A stretch of DNA of 5,487 nucleotides, taken from contig JAGOLU010000060.1 of NCBI GenBank assembly GCA_017993865.1, forward strand, positions 1-5,487, given 5' to 3'. Of this stretch, positions 1 through 5,487 are shown in pieces (within the stretch, counting starts at the first letter, position 1; the number at the start of each line of letters is the position of its first letter). Origin of the DNA: Candidatus Woesebacteria bacterium. GTDB lineage: Bacteria; Patescibacteriota; Microgenomatia; UBA1406; GWC2-37-13. Under the pieces are notes generated by a model. The model searched no databases and had not been told where the DNA came from. It worked only from the letters and a program-made list of their open reading frames with translations. A program made the translations under genes and the position numbers.

Positions 1-1280
1 GGAAGTACGCTGCTGATACACAAAAGAATCAGTATCAATCTCTCAGTACCGCGATCTCATCTAATGGAGCAGGGAATATAGGTATTGGAACAACCAACCC
101 CGGCTATACCCTCGATGTCAAGTCCACCGGCACAGATATAGCCCGATTTATTGGAAGTAACTCCACTGGTTGTACACTCTCTGATGGAGGAATTATCGCT
201 TGCAGTTCAGACAGAAACCTGAAGAAAAATATCGTAAATACAAACCTGGGTCTCGACGCAGTAATGAACCTCAGGCCAGTAGAGTTCAACTGGAACTCCC
301 AAGCGAATGGAGATAAAAAATATCTTGGATTCATAGCTCAAGACGTAGAACAGATAGCATCTGAACTGGTAACTATTGATAGTAACGGATATAGACAGCT
401 TAATAGCATTGGTCTTATCCCTATCGTGGCCAAAGCAATCCAGGAGCAACAAGGGCAACTAGTAATGATTAATGAGCAATTATCAATGACAAATCCCAAC
501 ACCCTAAACGATATCGTCACCCAACAAGCAGAGATGCTTCGACAAGCTCAGCATGACACAGCGAGGATTGATGCGTGGAATGGGCTCTTTATCAGTATTC
601 AATCTATCATTCAGTCAATCCAAGACGCGATAGTGGCCTTGCAAGGGCAGTTTGGTTTGATGCAAAGTGACATTGTCTCTACAAAATCTCAAGTGGCGTC
701 GCTTTCCGCATCGCTCACCACCCTCAGTTCGTGGAAAGAAGCCATCGCTAGCGGGAGTGGGGTATTGGGCGCATCTGATTCTGCCCTCTTAGATCACATT
801 GCAACAGTATCTGCACTCACCGTGCAAAACCGAACGACAACATTTGACCTGACGGTACTCAATAAACTAACCACGGGAGTCATTGAGCTAGGTGCGGGTA
901 TTGATGGAGATGAGATTAATGCATCGACTGGCATCAGGTTCCAAACTCTTTCTCAAGGACCTATTGACTTTATGAATGGCAAAGTAATTATCGATGTGGA
1001 TGGGAGCTTGAAAGCAGTTAAAGTGAGTGCTGATAGATACGCCGCCTCTAAAGAACAAGGCACCATAGGTTTGGGGCTCCTACAGGCAGGTAAAACGAGC
1101 GTTGCCATTACGACTCCTCTGGTAAACGAGAATTCAAGAATCTTTGTAACTCCGCTTACCAAGACTAATAAACCGCTGTACGTCTCGATGGTCGTCGATG
1201 GATCTCACTTCATCGTTTCGTTGGGCGAGACTCCTCCAACAGATATCCGATTTAATTGGTGGATCGTGGAAGAAGAGTAG
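1..1280 (+). CDS. Surface/fibre-like protein with peptidase S74 intramolecular chaperone domain (5' truncated)
   Basis: The frame is open from base 3, with no start in the window, and gives 425 residues to TAG at 1278-1280. Residue numbers count from base 3. GIGTTNPGYTLDV (from residue 27) is the usual lead-in to S74 domains. Next comes SDRNLKKNI: Ser69 and Lys74 have the spacing of the Ser-Lys dyad of the S74 self-cleaving chaperone known from phage endosialidase and tail spikes. LRPVEFNW and LGFIAQDVEQIA continue the domain to about residue 148. In phage proteins this domain trimerises the fibre and cuts itself off. Here about 280 residues follow: a helical, probably coiled-coil stretch (about 144-250), a beta module (VLNKLTTGVIELG to VIIDVDGSLKAV), and a final beta domain ending NWWIVEEE. 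I recall this C-terminal architecture from Microgenomates surface proteins. No phage genes lie nearby, so a host cell-surface protein is more likely than a prophage tail fibre. The ligand is unknown. Confidence 0.88.
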   Translation, partial: KYAADTQKNQYQSLSTAISSNGAGNIGIGTTNPGYTLDVKSTGTDIARFIGSNSTGCTLSDGGIIACSSDRNLKKNIVNTNLGLDAVMNLRPVEFNWNSQANGDKKYLGFIAQDVEQIASELVTIDSNGYRQLNSIGLIPIVAKAIQEQQGQLVMINEQLSMTNPNTLNDIVTQQAEMLRQAQHDTARIDAWNGLFISIQSIIQSIQDAIVALQGQFGLMQSDIVSTKSQVASLSASLTTLSSWKEAIASGSGVLGASDSALLDHIATVSALTVQNRTTTFDLTVLNKLTTGVIELGAGIDGDEINASTGIRFQTLSQGPIDFMNGKVIIDVDGSLKAVKVSADRYAASKEQGTIGLGLLQAGKTSVAITTPLVNENSRIFVTPLTKTNKPLYVSMVVDGSHFIVSLGETPPTDIRFNWWIVEEE

Positions 1281-1302
1281 TTTAGCAGTATTATTTTATG
1301 TG

Positions 1303-1331
1303 TTGTGTTTTAGGAATAGTTTAAGTATATT
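1303..1331 (+). promoter_or_regulatory. Candidate promoter of the glucan phosphorylase gene, possibly leaderless
   Basis: TTGTGT (1303-1308) and TATATT (1326-1331) are separated by 17 bp, a sigma70-like arrangement. The -10 hexamer ends only 6 bases before the ATG at 1338, so the expected transcription start falls on or next to the start codon. The only SD-like string, AGGAA at 1312-1316, is about 21 bases from the ATG and too far to act as one. Seen by eye in an AT-rich gap, so moderate confidence only. Confidence 0.42.
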
Positions 1332-1337
1332 GAAACA

Positions 1338-2957
1338 ATGATTGCATATTTTTGCGCAGAATACTCATTAGATTCCCGACTCAAAACATACGCAGGGGGA
1401 CTAGGGATACTTGCCGGCGATACTGTGAAGGAAATGGGTGACCAGGGGATTCCGTTTGTAGGTATAGGGCTCTACTACTATAAAGGATACCTCGCGCGTG
1501 AATATGATTGGTATACCCCCGAATCTGCAGACCTACAACAACTCAAAGATAACAAAGGCAATGTTCTCACGGTGTGTGTACCTATTGGGGGTAGAGATGT
1601 GTATGCCCGTGCCTGGATATATCAATACAAGACTGCAACTGTCTATCTGCTTGATACGATGCTCCATCAGAATCACCCCCTCGATCAGAAAATTTCGTAT
1701 TATTTATACGATGAGGATATTCGCATTCGATTAGCTCAGGAGATGATGTTGGGAATTGGCGGAATGCGCTTAATAAAAAGCATTGGTATAGAGCCCCATG
1801 TGTATCATATGAACGAAGGGCATTCTGCCTTTCTTTATCTGGAAGCCCCAGAGAATGTCCCCGTTGTCTTCACTAATCATACCGTTATCGCTGAGGGGAA
1901 CCATATGTACGAGCGGCAACTCATACAAAGCATGTTTGAAAGGTATTTTGTTGAAAAACGCAAATGCACACTGAAAGAATTCTTTGATCTTGGGGCTTGT
2001 CAGTACCCCGATGTATTTTCGATGACTGACTTAGCTATCAGGATTGCTCAAACGATGAACGGGGTAAGTCAAATCCACACTCGTAAATTGGCAGAGATAT
2101 TCCCGGGTTCGAAACCTCTAGCCATCACAAACGGTATTCATATTCCCACATGGTTTCGATCGCACGCACACAATGAGTTTCCAAACATTCTCACCCCGAG
2201 AGACCTCAGAGACATTCATGACGAGAACAAGAAGAACCTATTGTTGTATCTCCAACATATGTCTGGCACCAAATGGGATGGGCACAGCCTTATTTTAGGG
2301 TGGGCACGAAGAATTATTCAATACAAGCGTCCACTTGCTCTTTTTGCCGATATCGCGCGGCTTCAGAAAATACTTACCCAGTCGGCAGTCCCTGTCAAAA
2401 TTATCGTTGCGGGAGTTCCTCATCCCAAAGATACCTGGGGTAACGATGCGCTGCGGATCATTCTCTCGCTCCTTGCGGAGAAATTCCGCAATGAGATCGT
2501 ATACGTACCAAATTACAATCCGGCGATCGCAAAAATGCTAGTCGCAGGTACCGATGTATGGGTAAACACACCGGTGGTTGGTTTGGAAGCATGTGGGACA
2601 AGTGGCATGAAGGCTGCGCTCAATGGAGTGTTACAGCTATCAACTGCAGATGGATGGATGGCCGAGGTAGACATAAAACGTATCGGGTGGGAACTCGATG
2701 ATAAAAATATTTCTGAGAGCTTGTATGCAACGCTTGAACAGCATATCGTACCCGCCTATGCGACGTATATCACCCAAAACGATAGATTTGGCTGGCTACA
2801 CAAAATGATGGAAGCGCATATGATGATCCGAAATAGATTTTCAACCAGGAGGATGGTCCAAGAATATAGCGAACACCTGTGGACATCTCCAAGTGCTGAG
2901 CAGAAAGTTATTTCACCGTCCCAACAGGCAGCTCCTGCAGTCTACGCACAGCCATAA
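1338..2957 (+). CDS. glgP: Alpha-glucan (glycogen/maltodextrin) phosphorylase, GT35 family, short form
   Basis: Cytosolic PLP enzyme that releases glucose-1-phosphate from alpha-1,4-glucans with phosphate. The 539 residues start directly at the family core, MIAYFCAEYSLD...TYAGGLGILAGD, where many homologues carry extra N-terminal sequence. That supports this ATG even without a Shine-Dalgarno. Motifs in order: HMNEGH (157-162); NHTVIAEG with His181; MTDLAIRIAQ...NGVSQIH; ITNGIHIPTW; WARRIIQYKR (322-331), whose Arg325 and Lys330 match the phosphate-binding Arg/Lys of classical phosphorylases (KRIHEYKR); AGVPHPKDTWGNDA; and DVWVNTPVVGLEACGTSGMKAALNG, with Lys425 as the expected PLP lysine. The key residues look intact, so it should be active. 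It is shorter than the roughly 800-residue animal or E. coli enzymes and fits the compact TIGR02094-like branch. The tail SPSQQAAPAVYAQP is low-complexity and probably disordered. No other glycogen gene is visible. Downstream pth is convergent, so the gene is probably monocistronic. Polymer preference cannot be read from sequence. Confidence 0.93.
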   Translation: MIAYFCAEYSLDSRLKTYAGGLGILAGDTVKEMGDQGIPFVGIGLYYYKGYLAREYDWYTPESADLQQLKDNKGNVLTVCVPIGGRDVYARAWIYQYKTATVYLLDTMLHQNHPLDQKISYYLYDEDIRIRLAQEMMLGIGGMRLIKSIGIEPHVYHMNEGHSAFLYLEAPENVPVVFTNHTVIAEGNHMYERQLIQSMFERYFVEKRKCTLKEFFDLGACQYPDVFSMTDLAIRIAQTMNGVSQIHTRKLAEIFPGSKPLAITNGIHIPTWFRSHAHNEFPNILTPRDLRDIHDENKKNLLLYLQHMSGTKWDGHSLILGWARRIIQYKRPLALFADIARLQKILTQSAVPVKIIVAGVPHPKDTWGNDALRIILSLLAEKFRNEIVYVPNYNPAIAKMLVAGTDVWVNTPVVGLEACGTSGMKAALNGVLQLSTADGWMAEVDIKRIGWELDDKNISESLYATLEQHIVPAYATYITQNDRFGWLHKMMEAHMMIRNRFSTRRMVQEYSEHLWTSPSAEQKVISPSQQAAPAVYAQP

Positions 2958-2969
2958 AAAGTCATTGTC

Positions 2970-3008
2970 ATCCTGGCTTGCCCCGCTCTGCGGGGGGTTG
3001 TCCAGGAT
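2970..3008. terminator. Two-tier stem-loop just after glgP; possible transcription terminator or barrier
   Basis: The outer stem ATCCTGG/CCAGGAT (2970-2976 with 3002-3008) has 7 perfect pairs. The inner stem CCCCGC/GCGGGG (2981-2986 with 2990-2995) has 6 pairs around a TCT loop. It begins 12 bases past the glgP stop. There is no T-run directly after it on the + strand. On the - strand (transcription leaving pth) a TTTTT at 2960-2956 follows at 9 bases. The structure is plain to see, but the terminator role is an inference. Confidence 0.45.
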
Positions 3009-3013
3009 CAGCA

Positions 3014-3056
3014 TGGTAACGGATTTTGGATGCTCCGCCGAGTCGGCGGATTACCA
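3014..3056. terminator. Second two-tier stem-loop, just after pth on the minus strand
   Basis: The inner stem TCCGCCG/CGGCGGA (3034-3040 with 3044-3050) has 7 perfect pairs around an AGT loop. It is continued by TGGTAA/TTACCA (3014-3019 with 3051-3056), leaving 14 bases bulged on one side. It lies 12 bases past the pth stop, so it could stop or stabilise the pth transcript. No T-run follows it on the - strand, so it is not a textbook intrinsic terminator and may simply be half of the repeat element. Confidence 0.38.
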
Positions 3057-3068
3057 GAATGATAAATC

Positions 3069-3620
3069 TCAGACAGTAGTATCGTACGTGTTCTTCAATA
3101 TCCGCTCCCACATGAGCGGGAACGTTGCGACGACCGATGAGTGTTCTTCATCCGCAAAATCTTGAAGAACATACGTCTCGCCAGGGATCCGTCTGTCTGG
3201 AGTCCGGTTGTCTACGCCAATGCGGAGTCGCCAGAAAAGGTTTGTTCGATTGCTCGACTCGATCGAATTTATTCCATTATGTTGTTTTGGTCCCTTGGCA
3301 AAGTCTAATTTCCAATCGCCAACTGCAAGGTCAAGATCGTCATGGGCAACCACGAGAGTCTTGACATCGGTTACATCAAAATAACGAATCATGGCGAGTA
3401 CAGATTTACCTGAATCGTTCATATACGTTCGGGTTTTGGCTAGAATCATCTTTCTTCCCGCTTCGCTGGTAATCTTCTGATAGTCAAATAACTTATGAGA
3501 GTCGGTGTGCCAGGTCGAGTGGGGGGTATTCGTCGCAGCCCAATTCACAAACATATGCCCAACCGTGTGGCGATTATGGAGATATTTCGAACCAGGGTTA
3601 CCAAGACCGACAATGAGCAT
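3069..3620 (-). CDS. pth: Peptidyl-tRNA hydrolase, bacterial Pth type
   Basis: Cytosolic esterase that frees tRNA from peptidyl-tRNAs that drop off the ribosome. The 183 residues are near the usual 185-195. All catalytic and binding positions known from E. coli Pth are recognisable: N8 in GLGNPGSKY, H18 in NRHTVGH, N68 in TYMNDSG, D94 in VVAHDDLDL, and H114/N115 in KGPKQHNG, followed by FWRLRIGVDNR. These correspond to E. coli N10, H20, N68, D93, H113 and N114. The start MLIVGLGNPG sits where homologues begin. KGPKQHNG replaces the common GGxGGHNG, and the segment DNRTPDRRIPGETYVLQDF is, as I recall, typical of Microgenomates versions. The upstream HTH gene reads the same way 86 bp away. Downstream, glgP converges on it across a 111-bp gap. 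No Shine-Dalgarno precedes the start. Function is nearly certain. Confidence 0.97.
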   Translation of the reverse strand: MLIVGLGNPGSKYLHNRHTVGHMFVNWAATNTPHSTWHTDSHKLFDYQKITSEAGRKMILAKTRTYMNDSGKSVLAMIRYFDVTDVKTLVVAHDDLDLAVGDWKLDFAKGPKQHNGINSIESSNRTNLFWRLRIGVDNRTPDRRIPGETYVLQDFADEEHSSVVATFPLMWERILKNTYDTTV

Positions 3621-3627
3621 AGAATAT

Positions 3628-3677
3628 AGTATCAGATAACAATGCTAGTATAAGTGAAAAACAGAGAAGAGAGACAA
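3628..3677 (-). promoter_or_regulatory. Candidate promoter region of pth
   Basis: Two weak options exist. TTGTCT (3677-3672) with TATACT (3652-3647) has a long 19-bp spacer and would give a leader of about 20 bases. Alternatively, GATACT (3633-3628) ends 7 bases before the ATG at 3620, which would start transcription at the start codon, but it has no good -35. The upstream flank is a pyrimidine-rich run on this strand (about 3655-3686). pth could instead be read through from the HTH gene, as no terminator is seen between them. Confidence 0.27.
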
Positions 3678-3706
3678 GAAGTAAGGTGGGTAGAGTGATG
3701 TTGTGT

Positions 3707-3907
3707 TTAGACTCCCTCAAGAACCTTGAGCACGACTTCACGCTTGAAACGGCGATCACCACGTGTGTTGATGCGGATGGCAGGAAGCTTTCCACTCTTG
3801 CCCCATCGCTTTAGGGTCAGTGTAGAGACCCGAAGCAACTGCGAGACCTCTTTAAGGGTTAATAGGTCGGGAAGATCGTTGATTGAGATACGTTTAATGG
3901 TTGTCAT
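3707..3907 (-). CDS. Small helix-turn-helix DNA-binding protein (HTH_17/excisionase-like)
   Basis: This encodes 66 residues ending in TAA. DLLTLKEVSQLLRVSTLTLKRW (about residues 14-35) followed by GKLPAIRINTRGDRRFKREVV is the standard MerR/excisionase-type winged HTH: LTxxEVAxLLxVSxxTxxRW, then a basic wing with RRF and KRE. There is no ligand or catalytic domain, so it acts through DNA binding alone, as a local regulator or an architectural factor. The frame can start 15 codons earlier (ATG at 3952), but a perfect TATAAT (3925-3920) lies inside that extension, so I chose the ATG at 3907. It is divergent from the secreted-protein gene at 4055 and upstream of pth on the same strand, so either may be a target. 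No integrase or other mobile gene is visible, so a true excisionase role is not supported. Target unknown. Confidence 0.82.
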   Translation of the reverse strand: MTTIKRISINDLPDLLTLKEVSQLLRVSTLTLKRWGKSGKLPAIRINTRGDRRFKREVVLKVLEGV

Positions 3908-3919
3908 ATCAATGTGGGC

Positions 3920-3947
3920 ATTATAGTACGTCATTTTTAAAATGCAA
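3920..3947 (-). promoter_or_regulatory. Promoter of the HTH gene with a palindrome overlapping its spacer
   Basis: On the minus strand TTGCAT (3947-3942) is followed after 16 bp by a perfect TATAAT (3925-3920). Transcription should start near 3913, leaving about 6 bases before the ATG at 3907, again with no Shine-Dalgarno. A palindrome, CATTTT-T-AAAATG (3932-3944), covers most of the spacer and touches the -35. It could be an operator, for example for self-regulation. The -10 is convincing; the -35 and the operator idea are weaker. Confidence 0.5.
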
Positions 3948-4009
3948 GTCATACTAGCACAAACAGGAACAAAGACTCGGTGACCATTTTTGCATGAAAT
4001 TTCTGTTGC

Positions 4010-4044
4010 TTCACATAGAATTCTTTTCGCAGATATGCTAGAGT
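4010..4044 (+). promoter_or_regulatory. Candidate promoter of the secreted-protein gene
   Basis: TTCACA (4010-4015) matches TTGACA at five of six bases and is followed after 18 bp by TATGCT (4034-4039). An overlapping extended -10, TGC-TAGAGT (4036-4044), is an alternative. Either would start transcription roughly 0-9 bases before the ATG at 4055. No Shine-Dalgarno is present. It lies in a 147-bp gap shared with the divergent HTH gene. Confidence 0.35.
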
Positions 4045-4054
4045 AACACTATAT

Positions 4055-5487
4055 ATGCGATGGCACACAAAACCGATTATGCAGCTAGTCGTTATGCTTG
4101 TCGTGATGTCGGTGGTGATCGGAGCCCAGAGCACTGCGTCTGCACTTCTTGCGAGTAGTACAAAAAATATTCCTGTTGCCCAAAGCCAGAATGCAGAGCT
4201 GAGGAGAGTCGCGGCAGAGATGGCCGACCCGACATGCCCAAATACCGACCCTGTCCAATATGCGCTCACCGAAAACAATGTGGCGATTGCTCCTCCCAAA
4301 AGAATGCGATATGTTGATGCGCCATGGGAATATGACACACTAAATACTAATTACTTCAGTCGCACAGATTCAGAATCTGAATTCGCCGCCGCGGGGAACC
4401 TAGGAACAAAAGCAGAGAACCTCACATTTATGGCGGATGGTCAGGGCTATGATTCGAGAATCGCTTCGATTATGAGTAGTATCTTTAGATACACGCCCAC
4501 CGCGTTCAGAAATGCATACGTACTTAAATATTCTGGCGCTCCACGAGGAAATGACACTCCACACAAAGGCGACGCTCCCGCGATCGAAGTTCCAAGCAAA
4601 GCTGGCTGGCCCGTTTGTGTTCCTACCACCGGATATGATATTGGTGGAGGATATGAAGCGATGGTTGTTGCTGCAGAAAGTAACAGAATTACATTACACA
4701 TTGGTATTCACGAATACATGGTGGGACAGGATCCTGTACTTGGGGGTTGTCCTGCAGGACAACAATGTAAGGGGGGATACTGGCTTTATATAAGTGGAAT
4801 AGCTGTCGATAGTGACATTCTCTCGGCATACAATGGCAAAAAAGGAATTCAGCAGGGAGCTGGGCTTTCTCAAAATATTACCGATCGCATCCAACTGCCC
4901 GTTGTCAAGCCAGGGAGGAGATTGGGAACCTCGCAAGGAGATGGGGTCACCGTTTTGCTTCGTGATAGTGGACCAGTAATCTATGCAAACAAAAACTTTA
5001 TGTGGGGCGGAGGATTTCCTGAGTATGACCCAGGCACTACACCCACCGCAACTCCGCCGGCAGGAGCAACCAACACCCCGCCACCCGGAGCTCCGACAGC
5101 GACACCCACTGCGGTTCCGACAGTAGTGCCGCCAGCTGCGGGGAAAGGGAATTTACTTGTCACGGTAGCTAATAACATCTATGATCTGAGCTGCTCAGCG
5201 AATCTGGTGACTTTTTGGGATAGCGATAATATACATGGGTTTGATATCAACCAATACAGTGGTTTTATGAAAGATCAACAGGTGGTAGTCATTGCTCAGA
5301 ATCTAGAGCCAGGCACATACACAATTGATTCGACCTATGGAGTCTATCAAAGTGGTTCTTTCTCCAAGACATATGTTTCCACCCCAGTAGAGCAAAACGT
5401 CATCATTCGACCAGGTCAGACGACAGAGACAATCTTAAGCCTTACCAACGCGGGAACCAATTATGAAGAATGCATCGCTGTCCCCAC
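4055..5487 (+). CDS. Secreted multidomain protein with Pro/Thr-rich linker, function unknown (3' truncated)
   Basis: Opening at ATG 4055, this frame has 477 codons with no stop to the window edge. MRWHTK, a hydrophobic run (about 8-24) and STASA give a classical signal peptide, probably cut after Ala30, so the product is exported. Residues about 31-325 form a domain I cannot name. Its best-defined part is ITLHIGIHEY (His215, His219), a Cys-bearing loop (C232, C238), GYWLYISGIAVDS, then LPVVKPGRRLGTS (from 281) and GVTVLLRDSG (298-307). The last two recall the beta-core of M23/LytM-like domains, but no HxH zinc motif is seen, so any link would be to an inactive relative. A Pro/Thr/Ala linker (about 326-363, PTATPPAG-type repeats) leads to a beta-rich region from 364. 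The six Cys (61, 188, 232, 238, 380, 473) could form disulfides outside the cell. The architecture suggests a cell-surface protein; the anchor, if any, lies beyond the edge. A minus-strand frame opposite the 5' end is rejected. Confidence 0.83.
   Translation, partial: MRWHTKPIMQLVVMLVVMSVVIGAQSTASALLASSTKNIPVAQSQNAELRRVAAEMADPTCPNTDPVQYALTENNVAIAPPKRMRYVDAPWEYDTLNTNYFSRTDSESEFAAAGNLGTKAENLTFMADGQGYDSRIASIMSSIFRYTPTAFRNAYVLKYSGAPRGNDTPHKGDAPAIEVPSKAGWPVCVPTTGYDIGGGYEAMVVAAESNRITLHIGIHEYMVGQDPVLGGCPAGQQCKGGYWLYISGIAVDSDILSAYNGKKGIQQGAGLSQNITDRIQLPVVKPGRRLGTSQGDGVTVLLRDSGPVIYANKNFMWGGGFPEYDPGTTPTATPPAGATNTPPPGAPTATPTAVPTVVPPAAGKGNLLVTVANNIYDLSCSANLVTFWDSDNIHGFDINQYSGFMKDQQVVVIAQNLEPGTYTIDSTYGVYQSGSFSKTYVSTPVEQNVIIRPGQTTETILSLTNAGTNYEECIAVP
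5030..5143 (+). other. Pro/Thr-rich extracellular linker within the secreted protein
   Basis: Codons for about residues 326-363 are dominated by Pro, Thr and Ala (PGTTPTATPP, NTPPPGAPTATPTAVPT). This is a flexible linker separating the N-terminal region from the C-terminal beta-rich part. Such linkers are common in exported CPR proteins. The matching DNA is C-rich and imperfectly repetitive. Confidence 0.8.

Larger units (their letters stand above)
2964..3066. repeat. REP/MITE-like double-hairpin element with imperfect terminal inverted repeats
   Basis: The gap between the convergent glgP and pth genes is nearly filled by a structured element. Its ends ATTGTCATCCTGG (2964-2976) and CCAGAATGATAAA (3054-3066) are inverted repeats matching at 10 of 13 positions. 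Between them lie two GC-rich two-tier hairpins (2970-3008 and 3014-3056), described separately. Terminal GTCATYCTGG motifs around GC-rich hairpins resemble the small palindromic repeats scattered between genes in many bacteria, some CPR genomes included. That comparison is from memory. With one copy visible, mobility or multiplicity is inference. No coding potential is apparent. Confidence 0.6.

Noticed and set aside
1..1280. Prophage tail-fibre interpretation of the S74 gene.
   Set aside because: The C-terminal architecture matches surface proteins I recall from CPR hosts, and the following genes are housekeeping rather than phage. It cannot be fully excluded without the sequence upstream.
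3102..3119. Inverted repeat CCGCTC/GAGCGG within the pth 3' end.
   Set aside because: Only 6 pairs inside coding DNA specifying FPLMWERI; no T-run and no link to the element downstream that I can support.
2893..3165. A 90-residue plus-strand frame across the glgP end, the hairpin element and the pth end.
   Set aside because: It overlaps two well-supported genes and a palindromic repeat, and its product resembles nothing I know.
3707..3907. Reading the HTH protein as a true excisionase of an integrated element, or as an antitoxin.
   Set aside because: No integrase, recombinase, attachment-site repeat or toxin partner is visible; the neighbours are pth and a secreted protein.
3908..3952. Upstream start (ATG at 3952 or 3934) adding 9-15 residues to the HTH protein.
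   Set aside because: A perfect TATAAT with a plausible -35 lies inside this stretch, and the extension MTCILKMTYYNAHID does not look like part of an HTH domain.
3949..4338. A 129-residue hydrophobic frame on the minus strand whose TGA overlaps the upstream ATG of the HTH frame (ATGA).
   Set aside because: Most of it lies opposite the signal peptide and first 95 codons of the secreted-protein gene, which continues open for 477 codons. It has no family resemblance, and its hydrophobicity comes from antisense reading of codon-biased coding DNA.
4365..4379. Perfect palindrome CAGATTC-A-GAATCTG.
   Set aside because: It lies within the secreted-protein coding region, encodes ordinary residues (TDSES), and has no promoter or partner site nearby, so it is probably chance.

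Overview
The window reads as a chromosomal fragment of a Patescibacteria/CPR bacterium, most likely of the Microgenomates type. This is an inference from remembered family resemblance. The clues are a surface protein with an S74 domain followed by a C-terminal module ending in NWWIVEEE, a short single-module alpha-glucan phosphorylase, a Pth with KGPKQHNG in place of the usual glycine-rich GGxGGHNG, and a secreted protein with a Pro/Thr linker. Standard bacterial stops are used: TGA ends pth, so the UGA=Gly code of some CPR lineages does not apply.

Layout. Bases 1-1280 (+) hold the 3' part of a large surface or fibre-like protein with a peptidase S74 self-cleaving chaperone domain. Bases 1338-2957 (+) encode a complete glycogen/maltodextrin phosphorylase. 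Bases 2958-3068 separate two convergent genes and are almost filled by a roughly 100-bp double-hairpin element with imperfect terminal inverted repeats. Bases 3069-3620 (-) encode peptidyl-tRNA hydrolase. Bases 3707-3907 (-) encode a 66-residue helix-turn-helix protein. Bases 3908-4054 are a divergent promoter region. From 4055 (+) to the right edge runs a 477-codon open frame for an exported protein with a signal peptide, a novel-looking N-terminal region, a Pro/Thr linker and a beta-rich C-terminal part. It has no stop in the window, so a search for closed ORFs would miss it.

How the genes relate. They do not form one pathway. Two envelope or exported proteins flank a carbon-storage enzyme, a housekeeping translation enzyme and a small DNA-binding protein. 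Each gene seems to have its own promoter. None of the four visible starts has a usable Shine-Dalgarno sequence, and candidate -10 boxes lie so close to the start codons that very short or absent leaders are plausible. I see no RNA genes, CRISPR array, transposase gene or complete phage module.
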